Positions 17,604-23,911 of a stretch of 38,343 nt of DNA are shown here, in pieces; positions within the stretch are counted from its first letter, which is position 1; every line of letters begins with the position of its first letter. Source of the DNA: Bacteroidales bacterium UBA2800 (GTDB lineage: Bacteria > Bacteroidota > Bacteroidia > Bacteroidales > Paludibacteraceae). Made by a program: the position numbers and the translations under genes. The stretch lies in assembly GCA_002351925.1 (NCBI GenBank), contig DEHM01000014.1, forward strand, positions 27,884 to 66,226, in the 5' to 3' direction. The notes beneath the pieces were generated by a model. That model was not told where the DNA came from, did no database searches, and saw only the letters and a list, made by a program, of their open reading frames with translations.

Positions 17604-18225
17604 TACAGACAGGCTGCTTGCTGACCGGGTGAACAAACGCGATCTGCCGTGCGTGCAGACAAATGCCACCATCCGGATTGCTGCGCTTCGCGCCATATTT
17701 CAAATCGCCTTTTATCGGACATCCTATCGCTGCCAGCTGACAGCGTATCTGGTGATGGCGTCCTGTCTCGAGATTGACTTCCAAGAGGGAATAATAGTCT
17801 CCTCGCTCCAGCGTCCTATAGGTTAAGATAGCCAACTTGGCTTCTTTCGCACCGGGCTTGGCAATATAACTCTTATTCTGCGCCTCATTTTTCACCAACC
17901 AGTTTTCCAGTCGGCCTTCAGGTTGTTTCGGGCAACCTTGCACGATGGCCCAGTAGGTCTTCCGGATTTGCTCGTGCGACTTGAACATCTCGTTGAGGCG
18001 CGTGAGGGCTTTGGAGGTGCGGGCAAAGAGCACTACCCCACTCGTCGGGCGGTCGAGACGATGGGTGACACCTAAGAAGACTTCACCGGGCTTGTTGTAT
18101 TTCTCCTTGATATAAGCCTTTACGATCTCCGACAACGGAGTATCGCCGGTCTTATCGCCCTGCACAATCTCGTTGCAGGTCTTGTTGACTGCAATAATAT
18201 GATTATCTTCGTAGAGTACTGTCAT
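17521..18225 (-). CDS. RluA-family RNA pseudouridine synthase
   Basis: The 234-residue protein converts specific uridines of rRNA or tRNA to pseudouridine; the target site cannot be read from sequence. It has the RluA catalytic motif HRLDRPTSG (about 55-63; Asp 58 is the nucleophile), the ETGRHHQIRCQL motif and the closing LHARQIAFVHP segment. No S4 domain is present. The recognisable family ends near APVPEGFP; the last 20 or so residues (Pro/Ala/Gly-rich) are encoded opposite the conserved end of folK, giving a convergent 83-nt coding overlap. Its ATG overlaps the rlmB stop (ATGA), so it is the last gene of the minus-strand run. Confidence 0.9.
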   Translation of the reverse strand: MTVLYEDNHIIAVNKTCNEIVQGDKTGDTPLSEIVKAYIKEKYNKPGEVFLGVTHRLDRPTSGVVLFARTSKALTRLNEMFKSHEQIRKTYWAIVQGCPKQPEGRLENWLVKNEAQNKSYIAKPGAKEAKLAILTYRTLERGDYYSLLEVNLETGRHHQIRCQLAAIGCPIKGDLKYGAKRSNPDGGICLHARQIAFVHPVSKQPVCITAPVPEGFPLKGPVQNPSAAKEDGGA

Positions 18226-19022
18226 AATCCGCGTTGACGAATGGCTTCGTAGATGAACACACCCGCAGCCACAGAGACGTTGAGTGACTCGATCGTGCCG
18301 GTCATGGGCAGACGCACCTTGTCGGTACAGAGTTTGAGGTTCTCCTCATAGATACCTTTCTCTTCGGAACCCATAACGATACAGGTCGGAACGGTCATAT
18401 CGACTTCCGTGTAGTTGCGGTCGGTATGTTCGGTAGCGGCTACAATACTCAGGCCGCTATCGCGGAGATACTGAAGGGCGTTCTGCAAGTTCTCCACTTT
18501 GCAGATAGGCAGGCTGTGGAGGGCGCCGGCGGACGCTTTGACGGCATCGCCGTTGATGGCGGCACTCCCGCGCGTACCTATGACAAGCGCGTGTACGCCC
18601 GCACACACGCATGTACGTGCGATAGCACCGAAGTTACGTACGTCCGTCACGCCATCGAGCAACATCAGGAGCGGCGTCTTGCCTTCGTCGTAGAGACTCT
18701 GTACCAGGCTGTCCAGCGGCGTGAACTCGATGGGACTCAAAAAAGCGATCACACCTTGGTGGTTCTTGTCGGTAAACTGGTTGAGTTTCTCCAGCGGTAC
18801 ACGTTGAATCTGTGTGCCGGTGCCTTCGAGTTTTTGTAGTAGTTCTCTGCCGATGGAAGAGGACATGTCACGACGAATAAGCACCTTATCGAGTACTTTG
18901 CCGGCATCGATGGCTTCCATCACGGCGCGGATACCGAAGATCATCTCCTTCTCCGGCGGACGCTTGGTGTCATACGATTGACGATTGGACGATTTACGAT
19001 TTACGATTTTATCTTGATACAT
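18222..19022 (-). CDS. rlmB: 23S rRNA 2'-O-methyltransferase RlmB (TrmH/SpoU family)
   Basis: RlmB methylates a guanosine in the peptidyl-transferase region of 23S rRNA using S-adenosylmethionine. The 266-residue reading shows an N-terminal RNA-binding subdomain beginning MIFGIRAVMEAI, then the SPOUT motifs NFGAIARTC, VMGSEEKGI (about 212-220) and SLNVSVAAGVFIYE (about 246-259). The first 26 residues are not conserved and residues about 5-17 are encoded by a heptameric repeat (18974-19009). The true start could therefore be ATG 18944 just before FGIRAV, making the repeat non-coding; I keep 19022 because it gives a tight junction with dsbD (stop at 19026). The stop overlaps the next gene as ATGA. 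Confidence 0.9.
   Translation of the reverse strand: MYQDKIVNRKSSNRQSYDTKRPPEKEMIFGIRAVMEAIDAGKVLDKVLIRRDMSSSIGRELLQKLEGTGTQIQRVPLEKLNQFTDKNHQGVIAFLSPIEFTPLDSLVQSLYDEGKTPLLMLLDGVTDVRNFGAIARTCVCAGVHALVIGTRGSAAINGDAVKASAGALHSLPICKVENLQNALQYLRDSGLSIVAATEHTDRNYTEVDMTVPTCIVMGSEEKGIYEENLKLCTDKVRLPMTGTIESLNVSVAAGVFIYEAIRQRGL
18974..19009. repeat. Heptameric tandem repeat at the dsbD-rlmB junction
   Basis: On the plus strand the units are ACGATTG twice (18974-18987), one extra G, then ACGATTT three times (18989-19009). It lies just after the dsbD stop codon and over the first codons of the longest rlmB reading. Confidence 0.85.
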
Positions 19023-19025
19023 AAT

Positions 19026-20624
19026 TTAGTATTTTAGCCAGTTGATAAACTCCATGGGATCGGTGGTAAAAGCGATAGGCTCACCTATCGGATAGCCCCA
19101 CTCGTTCAGTTGGACGAAGTACGGCTGGGCGTTGGCGCCATATAGCTCCCGCTGAATACGGCTGTTTTCCGTACCTTCGCTCTCTCCGTCGCTGTCGGCA
19201 TCCAAACGGTCATCGACAAAAAGTTCGATGAAGACGTAGTTTTGGAGGCGCGCTTTGACGCTGTCGTTGTTGAGCACAAAGGCCTCCATCTTACGGCAAT
19301 TGACACAGCCGTAGCCGGTGAAGTCGATGATGACCGGCTTGCCTGTCTGACGCGCATAAGCCAGGCCTTCTTCGTAATCGTGGAAGACTTCGCGGTCTTG
19401 TATCTCCATAGGTGGCGCAAAGGCCGAGATAGCTTTGACCGGTGCGCCCCAGAGTCCGGGAACGAGATACGCGGCAAAAGCAAAAGAGAGGATGGCGATC
19501 GTCTTGCCTATCCAATTCTTGCGAATCAAGTAGATACCGATGCCCGCAAAGCAGCCTATCCAAATAGCTATGAAGAGCCAGCGCGGCAGGATGCCCCAGC
19601 CGTAAGCCATGTCGGCAACCGAGAGGAACTTGAGCGAGAGGGCCAGTTCGAGGAACGCGAGTGTCACTTTGAAGGACGTCATCCAGTCGCCGGACTTCGG
19701 TGCGCTCTTCATCCACTCGGGGAACATCGCAAAGAGCGAGAAAGGCAAGGCCAGAGCTATCGCAAAGCCCAACATGCCCATTGTGGGTGCTAAGAGGGAT
19801 TTGCCTGCGGCTTCCACAAGCAGCGTGCCTATAATAGGTCCTGTACAGGAGAATGAGACAATGACCAGCGTGAAGGCCATGAGTAAGATACTCAGGAAAC
19901 CGCCGGTGGTACGTGCTTTGTTATCGAGCGCAGTGGACCATGAGTCCGGAAGCGTTATCTCGAAGAGTCCGAAGAAGGAGAGAGCAAAGACCACGAGCAG
20001 CAGGAAGAAGAAGATATTGACGATGGCGTTGGTACTCAGGTCATTCAGGGCTGACGCGCCAAAGAGCAACGTCACCAAAAGGCCAAGACCGACATAGAGC
20101 ACGATGATACTGAGACCGTAGAGGATGGCGTCTTTGCGGCCGCCGCCTTTCTTGAGGAAGAACGAGACGGTCATCGGAATAATCGGCCATACGCAAGGCG
20201 TGAAGATGGCTAACAAGCCGCCTAAGAAGCCGAGGATGAAGATCCAAAGCAAGCCTACCCCCTGCCCCTCCCTAAAGGGAAGGGAGGTTTGCAAGTCCTT
20301 CCCTTTAGGGGAGGATTTAGGAGAGGCCTCCTCATACTCCCACACTTCCGGAGCCGTACACATATTATCGTCACAGGCATTGTAACGGATAGGTGTGATT
20401 TCGTTGGCGGCAAGGGTGATCACAAAAGAGTCTGCGAACTCCTCGTCAAACTCGCGTTCGCCGAACTCGATGATATTCATGTGCCAGCCGGGTTCAATGG
20501 CGGCTTTCAGCCGCACGCTGTCACCTATCGCTTCTCCACTCCATTTGACAGGTTGGACAAGTTGGGCCTGCACAAAGGACAATGAGCAAAGAGCAAAGAC
20601 TAATATAGTTAGGATTTTTCTCAT
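19026..20624 (-). CDS. dsbD: Thiol:disulfide interchange protein DsbD (with in-frame palindromic repeat)
   Basis: DsbD carries electrons from cytoplasmic thioredoxin across the inner membrane to periplasmic thiol proteins. The 532-residue product has a signal peptide, a short N-terminal domain with a CDDNMC pair (about 84-89), a polytopic core (about 125-400) with FTPCVWPIIP and SFSCTGPI holding the two membrane cysteines, and a C-terminal thioredoxin-like domain with CVNC (about 438-441). It is shorter than typical Bacteroidota DsbD proteins, mainly in the N-terminal domain. Residues about 98-124 are encoded by a 14-bp-arm palindrome and read as Ser/Pro/Lys/Gly-rich sequence unlike DsbD. Its start overlaps the lipoprotein stop as ATGA. 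Four heptads lie in its signal-peptide codons (20571-20598). Confidence 0.92.
   Translation of the reverse strand: MRKILTILVFALCSLSFVQAQLVQPVKWSGEAIGDSVRLKAAIEPGWHMNIIEFGEREFDEEFADSFVITLAANEITPIRYNACDDNMCTAPEVWEYEEASPKSSPKGKDLQTSLPFREGQGVGLLWIFILGFLGGLLAIFTPCVWPIIPMTVSFFLKKGGGRKDAILYGLSIIVLYVGLGLLVTLLFGASALNDLSTNAIVNIFFFLLLVVFALSFFGLFEITLPDSWSTALDNKARTTGGFLSILLMAFTLVIVSFSCTGPIIGTLLVEAAGKSLLAPTMGMLGFAIALALPFSLFAMFPEWMKSAPKSGDWMTSFKVTLAFLELALSLKFLSVADMAYGWGILPRWLFIAIWIGCFAGIGIYLIRKNWIGKTIAILSFAFAAYLVPGLWGAPVKAISAFAPPMEIQDREVFHDYEEGLAYARQTGKPVIIDFTGYGCVNCRKMEAFVLNNDSVKARLQNYVFIELFVDDRLDADSDGESEGTENSRIQRELYGANAQPYFVQLNEWGYPIGEPIAFTTDPMEFINWLKY
20254..20329. repeat. Palindromic repeat inserted in frame within dsbD
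   Basis: The arms CCCTAAAGGGAAGG (20270-20283) and its exact reverse complement (20297-20310) are 14 bp, separated by 13 bp, with weaker outer pairing. The minus-strand reading SPKSSPKGKD...LPFREGQGVG matches what I recall of a widespread Bacteroidota repeat that is often translated inside proteins. It falls between the periplasmic domain and the first membrane helix. Confidence 0.75.
20571..20598. repeat. Heptad-periodic stretch in the dsbD signal-peptide codons
   Basis: Plus-strand units are CACAAAG, GACAATG, AGCAAAG and AGCAAAG, four at 7-bp spacing. Seven is not a multiple of three, so the period is not explained by the protein sequence. It is more degenerate than the intergenic arrays. 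Confidence 0.45.
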
Positions 20625-21133
20625 TCTTGCAAGGGGTTAGTTACTCTCAATAGTTCGACAGATAGTTCGGTTTGGGCTTCAAGGATAGGTGCGACATTCA
20701 TCAAAAGACGATGGTCTGTAACATCCCAATGATAGCCGTTCGGGATGGCTTTTGTCTCGCCCTGCAGCACATAGACATAGCCGAAAGTCTTGCCATCTTT
20801 GAGCAATCGGTCTATACAAAGGACTCGGTGTTGCTTTGTGTTAATGACGATGTTTCGCCATATGACGGACGTCGGTTGCTTGTCATACGTCGGCGCAAAT
20901 GTTGTGCGCCATACGATAGATGCTCCTTCGTTGTCTACCTCATAATCCGGAAGCATACCTATATATTCGTCGCAGCGGAAGGAATAAACATCCGGCTTCA
21001 CAGGCTTGAAGTCTGCCATACCAAACGGAACATCCTTTCGTATCGCCTGCGTGTATTGCTCCTCTGTCAGCGGCTTTTGCACGCCGCAAGCAACAAGAAA
21101 AAGTGCAAATAATATGATTATGCGTTGTTTCAT
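20621..21133 (-). CDS. Small lipoprotein of unknown function
   Basis: I do not recognise a family. The 170-residue product starts with a lipoprotein signal, MKQRIIILFALFLVAC, whose Cys at 16 would be the lipidated residue. The mature part is probably beta-rich, with alternating aromatic and charged residues (VYSFRCDEYIGMLPDYEV; GYVYVLQGETKAIPNGYHWD). The frame is open upstream to 21232, but the ATG at 21133 begins the signal and overlaps the stop of the preceding gene as ATGA. Its own stop overlaps the dsbD start as ATGA. The tight coupling to dsbD suggests an envelope or redox-linked role, but that rests on position alone. Confidence 0.75.
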   Translation of the reverse strand: MKQRIIILFALFLVACGVQKPLTEEQYTQAIRKDVPFGMADFKPVKPDVYSFRCDEYIGMLPDYEVDNEGASIVWRTTFAPTYDKQPTSVIWRNIVINTKQHRVLCIDRLLKDGKTFGYVYVLQGETKAIPNGYHWDVTDHRLLMNVAPILEAQTELSVELLRVTNPLQE

Positions 21134-21459
21134 TGCATTTGTTTTAATTGGGCGATGACAAAGCCACGGAGGGTTTTGTAGTATTTGGGCGCTTTTTTGT
21201 CGCGGAGATGGGCTTCGTATAAGGATTGCCAATAGGCATGACGATCCGGATCTGCAAGTTCGAGTTTGGCTTGTTTGGAGATCTGAGCAAAGGCAGAACT
21301 ATTGGCTTTTTGAGCCGCAGTAATAGACTTTGGGTCTTTATGCTTAGGATAGTTGCTAATAATCGTACGACCATATCTATGCGTTGCATAGAACTCGCTA
21401 TCACCAGAAAGACGGCCACTTAGTTTGTCTAACAATATGTCTAACTCTGCTTTTGCCAT
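21130..21459 (-). CDS. Conserved-looking hypothetical protein, 109 residues
   Basis: I cannot name a family. The protein has no signal peptide or membrane helix, is basic and mostly helical, and contains SITAAQKANSSAFAQIS, DRHAYWQSLYEAH and a closing YKTLRGFVIAQLKQ. It looks like a small soluble or nucleic-acid-associated protein. It lies 111 nt downstream of murA, and that gap is largely filled by an 11-bp tandem array. Its stop overlaps the lipoprotein start (ATGA), so it is translated in the same operon. The regular composition and the coupling argue that it is a real gene. Confidence 0.7.
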   Translation of the reverse strand: MAKAELDILLDKLSGRLSGDSEFYATHRYGRTIISNYPKHKDPKSITAAQKANSSAFAQISKQAKLELADPDRHAYWQSLYEAHLRDKKAPKYYKTLRGFVIAQLKQMQ

Positions 21460-21470
21460 AGTATTATAAC

Positions 21471-21538
21471 GTTGTTCTTAGGATGTTCTTAGCACTCGTT
21501 TTCGTGTCGTTTACGTCTCGTTTACGTGTCGTTTTCGA
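21471..21538. repeat. 11-bp tandem array between murA and the 109-residue gene
   Basis: On the plus strand there are two units of G(T/A)TGTTCTTAG (21471-21481, 21482-21492), a 2-nt slip, then four units of (C/G)TCGTTT(T/A)CG(T/A) (21495-21505, 21506-21516, 21517-21527, 21528-21538). Confidence 0.85.
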
Positions 21539-21570
21539 CTTTAGCAGGTAAATAGATGCTCATTTTATGC

Positions 21571-22878
21571 TTATTCTTCCCGTTTGATGGAGGCACCGAT
21601 GGCGTTGAGGCGGTGCTCGATGTCTTCGTAGCCGCGGTCGATCTGGTCGATGTGGTCGATGCGGGACGTGCCTTCGGCACTCATGGCGGCAATGAGCATG
21701 GCTATTCCGGCACGGATATCGGGGCTGGTCATGTTGTTGTGCTTGAGTTGGCGCTGGTGGTCATGACCGACGACGACTGCGCGGTGCGGGTCGCAGAGGA
21801 TGATCTGTGCGCCCATGTCGATGAGTTTGTCCACAAAGAAGAGGCGCGATTCGAACATCTTCTGGTGGATAAGCACGGTGCCCTTCGCTTGGGTTGCCAC
21901 GACCAAAAGGACGGAAAGCAAATCCGGCGTGAGTCCCGGCCAGGGTGCGTCGGCGACGGTGAGGATGGAGCCATCGAGGAAGGACTCAATCTGATAGTGC
22001 TCCTGCGCCGGAATGACGAGATCGTCTCCTTCTTCCTCAATGCGGATTCCCAAACGACGGAAGGCATCGGGGATAATACCGAGGTCACGGATTCCCGCCT
22101 CTTTGATACGCAACTCAGAGCCGGTGATAGCTGCCATGCCGATGAAAGAGCCGACTTCGATCATATCCGGAAGGAGTGTGTGTTGTGTGCCATGAAGTTC
22201 GCTGACACCTTCGATGGTCAACAAGTTACTACCTACTCCGCTGATTTTGGCGCCCATCGAATTGAGCAATTTGCAAAGCTGCTGCAAGTACGGTTCACAA
22301 GCGGCGTTGTAGATGGTAGTGGTTCCTTCCGCCAAGACAGAGGCCATGATGATATTTGCCGTACCGGTGACGGACGCTTCGTCGAGCAACATGTAACTGC
22401 CCTTGAGGTGCTTGCCGCTGAAACGGTACGCGAGTAATTGCTGGTCGTATTGGAAAGTCGCGCCGAGATTGACCATTCCTTGGAAATGGGTGTCAAGACG
22501 CCGACGGCCTATCTTGTCGCCTCCGGGTTTGGCGTAGGTTACTTCGCCGAGACGGGCGAGTAGCGGACCGATGAGCATGACAGAGCCACGCAGTTTGTTG
22601 CACTTCTTGAGGAAGTCGGCGCTGCGGAGATAGGCAGTGTCGAGTGTGTCGGCCGTGAAGGCGTATGTGCCCTTAGCGCGTTTCTCCACCCGTACGCCGA
22701 TGGACGCGATGAGGTCGATGAGGTTGTTGACATCGAGGATGTCCGGCAGGTTGTTGATGACTACCGTTTCCCGTGTGAGCAGCACGGCACAAAGCACTTG
22801 GAGTGCTTCATTTTTGGCACCTTGCGGCGTGATGGAACCATGCAGTTTGTGTCCTCCTTCTACGATAAATGAAGCCAT
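21571..22878 (-). CDS. murA: UDP-N-acetylglucosamine 1-carboxyvinyltransferase MurA
   Basis: MurA transfers enolpyruvate from phosphoenolpyruvate to UDP-GlcNAc, the first committed step of peptidoglycan synthesis. The 435-residue protein has the family opening FIVEGGHKLHGSITPQGAKNE, the segment LRGSVMLIGPLLARLGE, and the active-site loop. That loop reads PGGDKIG, so Asp 121 stands where Escherichia coli has Cys115, the residue alkylated by fosfomycin. Asp there is known from mycobacterial and chlamydial MurA and supports activity with intrinsic fosfomycin resistance. The ending RGYEDIEHRLNAIGA is typical. It starts 1 nt after the murB stop, placing murB and murA in one unit after nadE. Confidence 0.96.
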   Translation of the reverse strand: MASFIVEGGHKLHGSITPQGAKNEALQVLCAVLLTRETVVINNLPDILDVNNLIDLIASIGVRVEKRAKGTYAFTADTLDTAYLRSADFLKKCNKLRGSVMLIGPLLARLGEVTYAKPGGDKIGRRRLDTHFQGMVNLGATFQYDQQLLAYRFSGKHLKGSYMLLDEASVTGTANIIMASVLAEGTTTIYNAACEPYLQQLCKLLNSMGAKISGVGSNLLTIEGVSELHGTQHTLLPDMIEVGSFIGMAAITGSELRIKEAGIRDLGIIPDAFRRLGIRIEEEGDDLVIPAQEHYQIESFLDGSILTVADAPWPGLTPDLLSVLLVVATQAKGTVLIHQKMFESRLFFVDKLIDMGAQIILCDPHRAVVVGHDHQRQLKHNNMTSPDIRAGIAMLIAAMSAEGTSRIDHIDQIDRGYEDIEHRLNAIGASIKREE

Positions 22879-22879
22879 A

Positions 22880-23911
22880 TCAGATATAGTTTACTTCGGG
22901 GTGAATATCTATGTTGAATTTTTCTTTGACGCTTGCGCTAACCGCGGCGGCCAGGTCTATGATGTCTTGGGCAGTCGCATGGTTGGCATTCACAATCACC
23001 AACGGTTGCTTGGGCCAAACCTGTGCGCCACCAAGCGTCTTGCCTTTCCATCCGCATTGCTCGATGAGCCATGCTGCGGGGATCTTCTCGCGTTCGGCAA
23101 CGAGATTGTGATGTTGATACCGCTCCGCTAAATCAACGGGACAACTCGTGCCTCCGCTTTCCCCATCGCAAACGCTTCGCTGGTTTACGCTGGGGGCCCC
23201 AACTGGATAGTGAGGCATATCTGGATAGAGTTTTAGTAATTCATTTACTTTATCTTCGGGCACGAAGGGGTTCATGAAGAACGAGCCTGCAGAGCCGACT
23301 TCGCCAACGGTAGGTAGTTTGGCCTGGCGGGTAGCGATGATCTCCTCGCGGGTCTTGGCGGCATCGCCGGGTTTGACGCGATAGACGACAGAGGTGACGA
23401 TATAACGGCCTTTGAGTTCGTGCTTGAAGGCGCTGTCGCGGTAGCCGAAACGACATTCGGCGTTGGTGAAGACGCGCTCCTCGAGTGTCTCGACATCGAG
23501 CGTGTGGACACGAATGATGACATCTTTGGCTTCGCAGCCATAGGCCCCGACGTTCTGTACCGCCGACGCGCCTACTTCACCGGGGATGAGGCTGAGTTTT
23601 TCCAAGCCACAGTAGCCCATGTCGGTGAGTTGGGCGATCATATCATCGAGTCGCAAGCCGTTTTGCGCCTCCACTGTCTCATCGTCGAGGAACTTGGCAC
23701 GCGCCATGCCGGAATGGAGGATGATACCGTCGAAATCCTTGGTGAAGAGGAGGTTTGAGCCCTGCCCAACATGGAGGATACGCTCGCCTTTGTGGTCCTT
23801 GAGCACCTGCCGCAACTCGTCCAGCGAGTAGTACTCGATGAACAGGCGGGCTTTCGCGTCGATGCCGAAAGTATTATACGGCAGTAAAGAAATATCAGAT
23901 ACAACTAACAT
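22880..23911 (-). CDS. murB: UDP-N-acetylenolpyruvoylglucosamine reductase MurB, with an internal insertion
   Basis: MurB reduces the MurA product with NADPH through FAD to give UDP-MurNAc. The 343-residue protein shows the FAD-binding segments VGQGSNLLF and SLIPGEVGASAVQNVGAYG, the catalytic Ser in GSFFMNP and the catalytic Glu in the C-terminal HPEVNYI. Residues about 239-274, between YPDMPHYPV and KIPAAWLIEQCGWKG, are an extra segment of about 36 residues not found in relatives I know; its DNA carries a 13-bp imperfect inverted repeat. I chose ATG 23911 because the conserved protein starts there; the open frame runs to 23953. The start lies 17 nt inside the end of nadE and the stop is 1 nt before murA. 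Confidence 0.94.
   Translation of the reverse strand: MLVVSDISLLPYNTFGIDAKARLFIEYYSLDELRQVLKDHKGERILHVGQGSNLLFTKDFDGIILHSGMARAKFLDDETVEAQNGLRLDDMIAQLTDMGYCGLEKLSLIPGEVGASAVQNVGAYGCEAKDVIIRVHTLDVETLEERVFTNAECRFGYRDSAFKHELKGRYIVTSVVYRVKPGDAAKTREEIIATRQAKLPTVGEVGSAGSFFMNPFVPEDKVNELLKLYPDMPHYPVGAPSVNQRSVCDGESGGTSCPVDLAERYQHHNLVAEREKIPAAWLIEQCGWKGKTLGGAQVWPKQPLVIVNANHATAQDIIDLAAAVSASVKEKFNIDIHPEVNYI
23090..23200. repeat. Repeat-like insertion within murB
   Basis: The segment encodes the extra residues of MurB. It contains CCCCATCGCAAAC (23161-23173) facing GTTTACGCTGGGG (23183-23195), a 13-bp hairpin arm with one mismatch and one G-U pair. The exact borders are inferred from where MurB similarity stops and resumes. 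Confidence 0.55.
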
